Source: Thermoplasmata archaeon
Lineage (GTDB): Archaea; Thermoplasmatota; Thermoplasmata; Sysuiplasmatales; Sysuiplasmataceae
Assembly (NCBI GenBank): GCA_021811925.1
Contig: JAKAPY010000014.1
Span: 1 to 18,146 of the forward strand
DNA: 18,146 nucleotides
Direction of reading: 5' to 3'
This document shows, one piece after another, positions 6,597 through 14,018 of the stretch; within the stretch, counting starts at the first letter, position 1, and each line of letters starts with the position of its first letter. The notes under the pieces were generated by a model, which did no database searches, was not told where the DNA came from, and was given only the letters and a program-made list of their open reading frames with translations. Both the position numbers and the translations under genes were made by a program.

Positions 6597-7282
6597 CACT
6601 TTGCAATCGAGGTTGAGATGGCGAGTATCAGATCGGAAATGTCCTCGCAGCTGTCAAGTATGTCATCCAGCTTGTGCACAAGCTCGGTTATATGCATGAA
6701 CTGAAGGTAATGCATATCTGGCGCCATGAGGTAGAGTTTGTCAAAGGATGCATCCTTCACATTGTCCCCCTTTTCCTCAATCGCCTCTATCTCCAGGCGT
6801 ATCGACTGCATCTCTTCAAGGCTGCCTGTTGACAGAAGCTTCTTCAGTGCCTTCATAGCCTCCTCCGACAGATCTAGCAGCTCATTCAGCTGTGACTGGA
6901 AGGCGAGCAAATTGCCAAGTTCCTTTGCCTCGAACCGAATATTGCCCGTCCGCTTGATCTCGCGACCCATGTAATGGAAACTGTCCAGTATGTTGTCCGC
7001 CATATCGACGCACTCCAGAAGAGTGTCAAGTATGTTCGAGCTGATCGCGCCGTTTGTTATTTCGCCAGATATCCTGAAAGCCACCTTGTCGGATTCCTTT
7101 TCAAGCGCTATCACGGTGGCATTGAGCTTGCCAACCGAAGAAACAGTTTCCGCGTTCAGCATCTCCCTTATTATCTTTTTTGCGTCAAGCCCGAGCTGTA
7201 TTATCTCTGCCAGTCCCTGGAATATCCTCTTTTCGCCGATGATGAACATTCCACTGAAACGCTTCCTGTTCAATGACTTCAC
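6596..7282 (-). CDS. PhoU-like DUF47 protein, PiT accessory
   Basis: Cytoplasmic all-helical protein of the DUF47/PhoU-like family that is commonly encoded beside PiT transporters and thought to regulate them. About 225 residues, matching the family. Visible features are FQGLAEIIQLGLDAKKIIRE, an early ALEKESDKVAFRI segment, ILDTLLECVDMADNILDSFH in the middle, and the second repeat EIEAIEEKGDNVKDASFDKL with LVHKLDDILDSCEDISDLIL at the end. The E-x3-D acidic clusters in both repeats are the metal-binding type of the PhoU fold. First gene of a two-gene operon with the permease. The start is uncertain: GTG 7282 overlaps GGAG, whereas TTG 7273 lies 8 nt after the same GGAG and is equally plausible. 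Confidence 0.82.
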   Translation of the reverse strand: MKSLNRKRFSGMFIIGEKRIFQGLAEIIQLGLDAKKIIREMLNAETVSSVGKLNATVIALEKESDKVAFRISGEITNGAISSNILDTLLECVDMADNILDSFHYMGREIKRTGNIRFEAKELGNLLAFQSQLNELLDLSEEAMKALKKLLSTGSLEEMQSIRLEIEAIEEKGDNVKDASFDKLYLMAPDMHYLQFMHITELVHKLDDILDSCEDISDLILAISTSIAK

Positions 7283-7316
7283 TCCGGTTATGTCTCCGTC
7301 AAGTAAGGAAGAAATG

Positions 7317-7323
7317 ATATTAA
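7317..7323 (-). promoter_or_regulatory. TATA box for the phosphate operon
   Basis: On the minus strand TTAATAT lies about 38 nt before GTG 7282 (47 nt before TTG 7273). This predicts transcription from about 7293 with a very short leader. It sits in the 189-bp gap shared with the divergent large pilin-like gene. Confidence 0.5.
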
Positions 7324-7388
7324 GACTAACCTTGGGAGGAGCAGGTGCCTGGGCCGTTCAGGACAGGGGGAAAGGCCTCGTAGCACGC

Positions 7389-7403
7389 TATCAAAGAGTG
7401 ATA
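7389..7403 (+). promoter_or_regulatory. TATCA-N5-TGATA inverted repeat over a possible TATA box
   Basis: TATCA-AAGAG-TGATA is a perfect inverted repeat whose right arm runs into GATAATATGG, a TATA-like element for the large pilin-like gene starting at 7472. Another TATCA occurs at 7440-7444, and a longer perfect repeat is listed at 7467-7485. The leader would be about 40 nt and has no good ribosome site near the ATG. Confidence 0.35.
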
Positions 7404-7466
7404 ATATGGCAATCATCTTTTTGTACCCTGTGGAGGGACTATCATCCACAACCTAGGCACCAGGCG

Positions 7467-7485
7467 TTATCATGATCAATGATAA
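7467..7485 (+). promoter_or_regulatory. TTATCAT-N5-ATGATAA inverted repeat across the start codon
   Basis: The perfect 7-bp arms flank GATCA and include the ATG at 7472. In RNA this could hide the start codon in a weak stem. As DNA it repeats the TATCA/TGATA element of 7389-7403. Seen directly; the role is inferred. Confidence 0.35.
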
Positions 7486-9424
7486 GAAAGGCAAAAACAG
7501 CACTGCCCACAGCAGGAAGGATGCTGGTGTATCTGAGATTATTGGAGACATACTGATACTGGGCATTACGGTTGTTCTCTTCACGAGCATTTTCTTTTAC
7601 GTAGACGCAATGCCTACGCCCACCGCCCAGACATATGCGGACTTCCAGGCATCAGTAGTGAATGGCTCATTAAACGGGGCACCTACAAGCATTCTAAGCA
7701 TAACACATCTCGGCGGACAGAATCTGAAGGCAGGCACTACTACTATTGTGGTTCAAGTCAATCAAACGACTTATGTTTTCGCGATGAATCAAGGTTATTC
7801 CGCGATCAACCAAAATGGGCCCTCTCCTCAATGGATTAATGGAAGTTGGCAGACGAACCAGGCTTGGATTGAGGGGGTTTCAGGTGTGACCAGCAGTTCG
7901 ATTATTTCTGTTTCAATTATCAACACTGCATCCAATTATGTCGTCTGGAGTGTGGTTCTCTTCGCCAGATCTTCCATGCTTGGCCCCATAATACAAAGCG
8001 GGTGGGTTTCCCCTAACCCTATTTCACCAGGCAAGAATATCACAGTTTATGCAAATGTCATAGGTGATAGGAGCGGACTCTACGTTAACGCGTCGCTAAA
8101 TTTCGTAAATCCTTCACTAGGGACAGTCAGCATGGTATTCAATCAGTCTTCCGGATACTATCAAACTCCGATCTTGCCAACCTCCAAACAATTGAACATA
8201 GGACAGGACTATCCGATTCTAATAAACATGACTTCAGCAGGCAGGCAAGCAGGCAATTTTACCATAAGCCTTGCGGTTGCAAGATTGGGCCCCCTTATAG
8301 TGACGGCAAGCATCAATCCGAATCCCAACACGCCCGGGTCTAACTTCAGCGTCACTGCCTACGTAACAGATACGAACACAACCGCATTCAACCCTCCACT
8401 TGCTGGCCAAGTCACTATTCAGGCCTACAGCAATACATCTCTCACAAATATTACTGGTCCTTCGAATATGACGATTGGCTTGTATCCTGGCATTATGACA
8501 TTCAAAGGGCACGTTTTGTCGAATGCGACTGGCTTCGAAACATTCAAGCTGAAGGCTACAGACAGTTTTGGGTACACAAGCACCTATTACGTCGTCCTTG
8601 TTGTCATCAGCACGTTGAATTCCGGTTCATCCAACACCAGTTATCCTGCCCCGTACCTGGGTCCGACCAGTATGAGTTTTTCTGGTTTCACCTGGAACCA
8701 GCCAGAGCAGCAAGGGCAAAGCTCGAGTCAGATTAGTTATAACAACGCATATAGCATAAATGCGCAGTATGTCAGTGGAAAAAATCCAAGCGGATTGTAT
8801 TTCAACCTGATATTACAAAACCACAATACCACTAATGATCTTTACTTGGACGATCTGAGCGACATGTATATGTTTATGCTGACCCAGGTAAAGCCAGGAG
8901 AAAACATAGCTTCTCCTCAAATGGCTTTCATAGACTTGAATACAACACAGAATTCTCGTGTATGGACCGTGGGCTCTTCGAGCTCGACCAGCTCACCAAG
9001 CTACGATTCTGTTGCACCACCTGGCGGGCAGAGTTACCAATCATTGAATGGCCAAAATGAGCTCTGGTATCCGAGCCTTGGTTGGCCCTTGGGTAACAGT
9101 CAACCATGGAACACTCAGTTCGTGCTGCTTCCAGCAGCTGTGGGCGGCGTAGTTGTCAGCACGAAGGTTTCATTTGGTGCCTCATACGGCGGTGTGGGCG
9201 GTGGAACCAAGAGCATACCGCTCACTTCGGGCGGCCCATTCGTTCTGACAGCTGCAGACAACTTTCAAACTCCGTCCCTTTCGATAAACTTCCTGCTCCT
9301 GTTTGGCTACCAGATTCCTGCAGGAGAACAGCCTACCAGCAGCATTATCCAAAGCGGGACTCCCTACGGACAAACGCTGCCATTCACTGCCATTTACTGG
9401 TACAACTACCAAAACGGCGGTTGA
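7472..9424 (+). CDS. Large type IV pilin-like surface protein with Ig-like repeats
   Basis: A 650-aa protein with an archaeal class III signal peptide: a basic leader ending RKDAG (15-19), then VSEIIGDILILGITVVLFTS as the hydrophobic assembly helix. Prepilin peptidase would cut after Gly19. The rest is extracellular: Ser/Thr/Asn/Gly-rich, beta-rich, no cysteine cluster, and more than a dozen N-x-S/T sequons, as in glycosylated archaeal surface proteins. Two Ig-like units start with related stretches at 171-196 (GPIIQSGWVSPNPISPGKN) and 273-298 (GPLIVTASINPNPNTPGSN). A C-terminal ~250-residue part, rich in Tyr, Trp, Gln and Gly, is not recognised. It is far longer than a normal pilin and may be a tip adhesin or appendage decoration. 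Its DNA looks more AT-rich than the genes around it. It is divergent from the phosphate operon. Confidence 0.75.
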   Translation: MINDKKGKNSTAHSRKDAGVSEIIGDILILGITVVLFTSIFFYVDAMPTPTAQTYADFQASVVNGSLNGAPTSILSITHLGGQNLKAGTTTIVVQVNQTTYVFAMNQGYSAINQNGPSPQWINGSWQTNQAWIEGVSGVTSSSIISVSIINTASNYVVWSVVLFARSSMLGPIIQSGWVSPNPISPGKNITVYANVIGDRSGLYVNASLNFVNPSLGTVSMVFNQSSGYYQTPILPTSKQLNIGQDYPILINMTSAGRQAGNFTISLAVARLGPLIVTASINPNPNTPGSNFSVTAYVTDTNTTAFNPPLAGQVTIQAYSNTSLTNITGPSNMTIGLYPGIMTFKGHVLSNATGFETFKLKATDSFGYTSTYYVVLVVISTLNSGSSNTSYPAPYLGPTSMSFSGFTWNQPEQQGQSSSQISYNNAYSINAQYVSGKNPSGLYFNLILQNHNTTNDLYLDDLSDMYMFMLTQVKPGENIASPQMAFIDLNTTQNSRVWTVGSSSSTSSPSYDSVAPPGGQSYQSLNGQNELWYPSLGWPLGNSQPWNTQFVLLPAAVGGVVVSTKVSFGASYGGVGGGTKSIPLTSGGPFVLTAADNFQTPSLSINFLLLFGYQIPAGEQPTSSIIQSGTPYGQTLPFTAIYWYNYQNGG

Positions 9425-10032
9425 GGATGAGAACGGCGGCAGCTTCAGTGAATAGCTTGGCAGTTCAATCGATGTAAAGTTCGTTGCTTTTCCCCCAGAA
9501 CGGCTAGGGCGCACTACAGCACAATCATCTTGAAGCCTTTGAAGCAGTAATGTCATGCAATTCCGAAACGGCGGCTCGTTTGGATTGAATGAGCATTGAC
9601 AAATAAGACGCAAGAGTCAATCATTGTGCACGCTGGGAATGAGAGGAAGGAACTGGTGACGACTGTGGCGATATGGTGATTGGCACCAGAGTAATCTTCC
9701 CCCGTAGCCCTCTCAGGACAGGACTTGTAACTATTCAACAATGTGAGGGCGCCCTACCATGCCGCTTCTTAAGACTTAAGCCGTATCTCCAGCCTTGTCT
9801 GAATATTCATGCTCCGGAGCAGGGTTTCACTAACCACGGCATTCTTGGAGATAATTACACCGGCATTGACAATATCACACCCAGGTAACCGGTTCATAGT
9901 GAGGATTCCTCAAGGGATCGTTCCAAAGAGCTGAGCACCTGCACTTCGAACTGAATACCCGGTGTGCCCTCGACCAGCCCACCTTGGGCGTCAAGCGCAG
10001 ACTACTTGAATGCCTTGATGCAATGGTGTGCC
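9425..10032 (+). other. 608-bp region without a convincing gene
   Basis: No frame here has a plausible product, ribosome site or family resemblance. What it does hold: AACGGCGG at 9432-9439 and 9567-9574, also inside the end of the pilin-like gene at 9413-9420; a bulged hairpin from AATG(9588-9591)/CATT(9622-9625) and ATTGAC(9595-9600)/GTCAAT(9616-9621); GCCCTCTCA (9707-9715) pairing with TGTGAGGGC (9742-9750); a palindrome AGGGCGCCCT at 9746-9755; and CTTAAG-A-CTTAAG at 9768-9780. A structured RNA, decayed gene or long leader for the radical SAM gene are all possible. Confidence 0.4.
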
Positions 10033-11160
10033 ATGATCGGCAACAGGTATGACTTTTCGAGAAACCCGCTGCTCGTCTTTTGGGAGACCACCAAAGCCTG
10101 CCCGCTGTCCTGCAGGCACTGCAGGGCCTCCTCAATATCGCATTCTCTGGAGGATGAATTGTCACTCGAGGAAGGCATCAAGCTCATGGATGACATAGCG
10201 GCATTCGGGCATCCCAAGCCTGTTGTCATAATGACCGGAGGGGATTGCATGATGCGAAGCGATATTGTGGAGATTGTCAGGGAAGGGAGGGGGAGGCAGT
10301 TGAGCATTGCGCTCTCGCCTGCCGTCAGCAGTCTTCTCGAGTACGGGAAGCTAATGGAATTCAGGAGCCTGGGTATCCGATCCATTTCTCTGAGCCTGGA
10401 CGGTTCCAATGCTGAGACGCATGACAGGATAAGAGGGATAAGAGGCCACTTTGGGGAGACGATCAAGGCGACCTCCAGGCTTGTTACCATGGGATTTTCA
10501 GTCCAGATAAACACCACAGTAATGCCGGATAATGTGGAACAGCTGGCAGATATCGCACTCATATTGAAGCAATTGGGCATCAGGGTGTGGGAGGTCTTCT
10601 TCCTTGTTTCAGTGGGAAGGGGTGAACAGCTTAAAGAGCTGACGGCAGAACAGAACGAGGATACCTGCAATTTTCTTGCAGAAATGACACGCTACGGTTT
10701 CACAGTCAGGACCGTGGAGGCCCCCTTTTTCAGGCGAGTCCTTGCAAAACGAGTCATGAGCACTCCCACGGCAGATGGCGCTGACAGTGAAGTGCATGGC
10801 GAATTATACGGCTGGTTGATGGAAAGAGCTTCAATTCTTATAGGGAAGCCTCAGAGGGATATTGTGGCATCCAATGTGCCGACAAGAGACGGCAAGGGGA
10901 TAATATTCATCTCACAGAATGGTGACGTATACCCTTCAGGCTTCCTCCCCTTAGCAGTGGGAAATGTAAAGTCACAGAGCGTCACCGACATATATAGAAG
11001 AAACGGGACGCTCATGGCAATCAGGAACGGTGAATTCAAGGGCAAATGCGGAATCTGTGAATACAGAGATGTGTGTGGGGGTTCCCGCTCCCGTGCATTC
11101 TCACATTCAGGCGATGTTCTTGCGGAGGACCCTGGATGTGCGTATATTCCCGGGATATAA
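10033..11160 (+). CDS. Radical SAM/SPASM-domain enzyme
   Basis: Cytoplasmic [4Fe-4S] enzyme that cleaves S-adenosylmethionine to start radical chemistry; the substrate is unknown. From ATG 10033 it has 375 residues. The radical SAM core has the CxxxCxxC motif CPLSCRHC (Cys23, Cys27, Cys30), a GG strand MTGGDCMMRSDI (GGDP in relatives, Pro replaced by Cys) and SLSLDGSNAETHDRIRG. The C-terminal SPASM part binds extra clusters through CGICEYRDVC (339, 342, 348) and DPGC (369), with GGSRSRAF and LAEDPGCAYIP. This tail resembles the TIGR04053 group and more loosely NirJ/AhbD-type heme enzymes and peptide maturases. The open frame extends to GTG 9964, but family members start near YDFSRNPLL and GGTG lies 5 nt before ATG 10033. 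It stands alone; no obvious precursor peptide or heme gene is adjacent. Confidence 0.85.
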   Translation: MIGNRYDFSRNPLLVFWETTKACPLSCRHCRASSISHSLEDELSLEEGIKLMDDIAAFGHPKPVVIMTGGDCMMRSDIVEIVREGRGRQLSIALSPAVSSLLEYGKLMEFRSLGIRSISLSLDGSNAETHDRIRGIRGHFGETIKATSRLVTMGFSVQINTTVMPDNVEQLADIALILKQLGIRVWEVFFLVSVGRGEQLKELTAEQNEDTCNFLAEMTRYGFTVRTVEAPFFRRVLAKRVMSTPTADGADSEVHGELYGWLMERASILIGKPQRDIVASNVPTRDGKGIIFISQNGDVYPSGFLPLAVGNVKSQSVTDIYRRNGTLMAIRNGEFKGKCGICEYRDVCGGSRSRAFSHSGDVLAEDPGCAYIPGI

Positions 11161-11300
11161 TGGGTTCAACGGCAGATTGACCGCCATTCCACTATTGGCC
11201 TGCAGGCATTGTCTGTCCGAACTGAACGTAACTGCGTGTGCATAGCGCTGTACAGAACTCGAATACAGGCAACCACCCGATTACCGTTCTGTTCAACTGG

Positions 11301-11346
11301 AAAAAACTGCCTGCCCGCGTCTGCGCTTGAGGGCCAGCAGGGGCAG
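11301..11346 (-). terminator. Hairpin and T6 tract after the pilus operon
   Basis: On the minus strand, CTGCCC (11346-11341) can pair with GGGCAG (11316-11311). After four more bases comes TTTTTT (11306-11301). It lies just past the ATPase 2 stop and before the end of the convergent radical SAM gene, fitting the end of the five-gene transcript. The rest of the 195-bp gap between the convergent genes shows nothing else. Confidence 0.45.
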
Positions 11347-11355
11347 ATAGACAGT

Positions 11356-13095
11356 CTACTGGTTCCCGCCCGTGGCCTGTGCAGCAGTCTGTTGCCCGGT
11401 CTGCTGACCAAGAGCGCCAAGGTCGCTCATTTCCCTCTCCACCTTGGCCACCGTCTTCTCGGCATCCCTGTAGTAGGACGAGATGAGCGCGGCCACTGAC
11501 ATGTAGTTGTTTACGTTCTTCCTGCGCATGTATTCGAGCAGAAGGACCCTGCGCCTCATCTCGGCCTCCATCTCCCTGGGGGACCATCCCTTGCTCAGCC
11601 TTATCTTTTCGAATATGTAGCTGTGGCCGGAGTAGTGGAAACGGTCGTCCGCAGGATTCCATGTGAAAACGGAGTTGTATATGATTTCGTTTGTCTCGGG
11701 GTCGAGACCGACTATCTCGGTAAGGGACTTGACACGCCTCGTCATCTTTGTTCCGACCTTAACCTGTCCCTGAAGGAGCATTATGTTCAATGCGGTCATC
11801 AGTGAACGTGGCAGCTTGATCGGCTCGCTTTCCATCCTGTGTATCATTGCGCCAAGGTCGTCAGCATGGAATGTTGAGTATGCTATTGTGCCCGTGGCCA
11901 TTGCCTGGAAGACGACATAAGCCTCCTTGCCCCTGACTTCACCGACCATCAGGTACTGCGGCCTCTGCCTCATGGCGGCCGTGAGAAGGTCGAACATGTC
12001 TACGGCGCCTGCCATGTTTGCCGACTTGCCGCCGAATCCTTCGCGGGTGACGGAAGCGATCCAGTTCTCGTGCGGAAGGTTCAGTTCCCTTGTGTCCTCG
12101 ATGCTTATGATCTTCATCTGGGGAGGAATGAAAAGAAGCACGGCGTTCAGCGTCGTTGTCTTTCCGCTGGCCGTGCCGCCACACACCATCATCGAACTGC
12201 CGTATTCGATGCAGAGCCACAGGTAGGCCATCATGTCGACGCTCATTGTCTTGAAACGGACGAGATCTATCGGCGTGAAAGGATCGTCCTTGAACCGCCT
12301 GATTGTGAACGACGAGCCCTTCTTTGTGACATGCTTCCCAAGAGTCGCATTCAGCCTTGAACCGCCGGGGAGAGTGGCGTCGAGCATCGGGTTCGCGACT
12401 GATATCTGCTTCCCGGAGCGCTGTGCAAGCCATACAACGAAGGCGTCCAGCTCCTCCTCCCTTTCGAACTTGAGGTTTGAGCGAATTGAGCCGTACTTCC
12501 TGTGGAATATGAAAATGGGTATGTTGACACCGTCGCAGGATACGTCCTCGACATTGCTGTCAAGCATCACGCCCTCGATTATGCCCAGTCCGACAAGATC
12601 CCTTTTCAGGTAGTAGAAGACCCTCTCCATTGAAACCGGGTTGAGCGATACGTCGAGTGTGTTCATGACATCCCTTGTGGCCTTCTTCAGGCTCTTCTCC
12701 TTCGCCTCCTTGTCTTCGTCATCCGACATGTTGAGGGATGCTATCAGCGCCTCCTTGAGCGTCCTCAGGACATTCCGCTCGTCCATTGAAAGAGAGGGTT
12801 CGATAAGCTCGTAGAGGTACTCGTTCAGCAGCGTGTCGTACTTTATCCTGGCATATGAGTACGGCTCATTGAGCGGCGAAAGCTCCACCTCCTCCTGCCC
12901 TTTCTCTTTTATGAGCGGAATCGGAGTGACTTTCACGCTTGATCCGAGCCTGAACTCCTGCTCTGGGATCATGACACGTAACGGCTTGCTTCCGACCGAG
13001 TTCATGAACCTGAGGTACTTGGACTTCAGGCTCAGTCTCTTCTTTCCTTCCTTCTTCTTCTCCGTTCCGTCAAGCCTGTCGGCTTCAGTCGCCAT
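11356..13095 (-). CDS. Type IV pilus/Tad-type secretion ATPase 2 (GspE/TadA superfamily)
   Basis: A 579-aa cytoplasmic hexameric-type ATPase expected to power pilus assembly or retraction. An N-terminal region of about 180 residues precedes EDVSCDGVNIPIFIFHRKY, a stretch shared almost word for word with ATPase 1. The motor has Walker A GGTASGKTTT (306-315), Asp box SIEDTRELNLPHENW (331 onward), Walker B RQRPQYLMVGEVRGKEA (376 onward) and His box ATGTIAYSTFHADD (400 onward). Compared with ATPase 1 the His box lacks its first His (GT instead of GH). The C-terminus is a Gln/Ala/Thr/Gly-rich tail (GQQTGQQTAAQATGGNQ) absent from ATPase 1. Last gene of the operon, 2 bp after the membrane protein 2 gene, with GGTG 9 nt before its ATG. 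It may be a retraction or accessory motor; that is inference. Confidence 0.9.
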   Translation of the reverse strand: MATEADRLDGTEKKKEGKKRLSLKSKYLRFMNSVGSKPLRVMIPEQEFRLGSSVKVTPIPLIKEKGQEEVELSPLNEPYSYARIKYDTLLNEYLYELIEPSLSMDERNVLRTLKEALIASLNMSDDEDKEAKEKSLKKATRDVMNTLDVSLNPVSMERVFYYLKRDLVGLGIIEGVMLDSNVEDVSCDGVNIPIFIFHRKYGSIRSNLKFEREEELDAFVVWLAQRSGKQISVANPMLDATLPGGSRLNATLGKHVTKKGSSFTIRRFKDDPFTPIDLVRFKTMSVDMMAYLWLCIEYGSSMMVCGGTASGKTTTLNAVLLFIPPQMKIISIEDTRELNLPHENWIASVTREGFGGKSANMAGAVDMFDLLTAAMRQRPQYLMVGEVRGKEAYVVFQAMATGTIAYSTFHADDLGAMIHRMESEPIKLPRSLMTALNIMLLQGQVKVGTKMTRRVKSLTEIVGLDPETNEIIYNSVFTWNPADDRFHYSGHSYIFEKIRLSKGWSPREMEAEMRRRVLLLEYMRRKNVNNYMSVAALISSYYRDAEKTVAKVEREMSDLGALGQQTGQQTAAQATGGNQ

Positions 13096-13097
13096 TC

Positions 13098-14018
13098 TTA
13101 AACACCAAGGAGTATGTGCATGAAAATGAAGCCAATCACGAGCATGAGCGCACTGTGCCGCATGCCGTTCGAAATTCTGCCGTCCTGAATGACGCCGGCC
13201 ATGATGCCGTCACCCGCGGCGTGCACTATGACAGCTATGTAGAAAGCGGTCACGACCGGACCTATGGCAAGCACATTGATTGTAGTCACCGCCCCGCCAC
13301 CGGCGAGGACTCCAGTGGAGTTCTGGAGCTGGCTGCCTGCCTTCTCGATCTGAGGTATGAACGTTGCCTCAAGAATGAATATCGTTGCGAGGAAGACGGC
13401 GAACGCGATGTATATCACTACCATGTATGTGCTCATGGCTATTCCCCTCTCCTTCCTGTTCAGTATGCGCTCCCTTGCATCGTGGGCGACCATGTTGAGC
13501 ACATCGGAGACAGCACCGCCCGCATCGCTTGCCTTTATGATAATGTTTGAAATCCTGGTGACAAGGGGCGAATTCATCCTCTCGACAAAAAGCCTGAAGG
13601 CTTCGGTTGCCGGGACTCCCCAGTCTATCTGGGACGCCATCCGCCTTATCTCAGGCGTGAGCTTGCCGTACTTTCCCGCCGAGGCAACAACGACCGACTC
13701 AGCGAGAGTCATTCCGAACCTGCCTGCCTCTGCCACGTCACGCAGGAAATCAGGGACTCTATCCTCTATCTGCCTGATTTTCCTGACCTGAATGCTTGAA
13801 TACGAACCATAAGGTCCCATGAATGCAGCCAATGCAAGGACGATCCAGTCCAGTATGGACATGCCAAAGTACTGCTTGTTGTTGAGAAGCCCAACTATTC
13901 CGACAAGCAAAAGCAGTGCCATCGCCATGGCCGAAACAGCCGTGACCTGCTTCTCGATGTTCTTCTTCGCCGAAGAGAGCTTCTTGACATCCACTATGTG
14001 TGTGGCGTTCACGTTCAT
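13098..14018 (-). CDS. TadC/FlaJ-like pilus membrane platform protein 2
   Basis: A 306-aa integral membrane protein with one type II secretion F (T2SF) domain, the inner-membrane platform on which pilins are assembled. Hydrophobic segments lie at about 26-45, 54-72, 194-221, 246-270 and 287-305. The cytoplasmic T2SF helices between 85 and 190 include EDRVPDFLRDVAEAGRFGM, SLAESVVVAS-like helix sequence, IIIKASDAGGAVSDVLNMV and ARERILNRKERG. It is about half the size of a full FlaJ, as in TadB/TadC, so it probably pairs with the preceding protein. The ATG overlaps the upstream stop (ATGA) and has GGAGG 7 nt before it. ATPase 2 follows after 2 bp. Confidence 0.85.
   Translation of the reverse strand: MNVNATHIVDVKKLSSAKKNIEKQVTAVSAMAMALLLLVGIVGLLNNKQYFGMSILDWIVLALAAFMGPYGSYSSIQVRKIRQIEDRVPDFLRDVAEAGRFGMTLAESVVVASAGKYGKLTPEIRRMASQIDWGVPATEAFRLFVERMNSPLVTRISNIIIKASDAGGAVSDVLNMVAHDARERILNRKERGIAMSTYMVVIYIAFAVFLATIFILEATFIPQIEKAGSQLQNSTGVLAGGGAVTTINVLAIGPVVTAFYIAVIVHAAGDGIMAGVIQDGRISNGMRHSALMLVIGFIFMHILLGV

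Noticed and set aside
9964..10032. 23-residue N-terminal extension of the radical SAM protein from GTG 9964
   Set aside because: Residues are not family-like and ATG 10033 has a GGTG ribosome site and begins where relatives do.
9673..10165. Short frames on both strands before the radical SAM gene (9673-9888 +, 9875-10165 -)
   Set aside because: No ribosome site, no recognisable motif; the minus frame runs into the conserved radical SAM core and is Arg/Ser/Cys-rich by antisense effect.
11192..11662. Minus-strand 156-aa frame across the end of ATPase 2
   Set aside because: It is an alternative frame of the ATPase 2 coding sequence with a biased composition.
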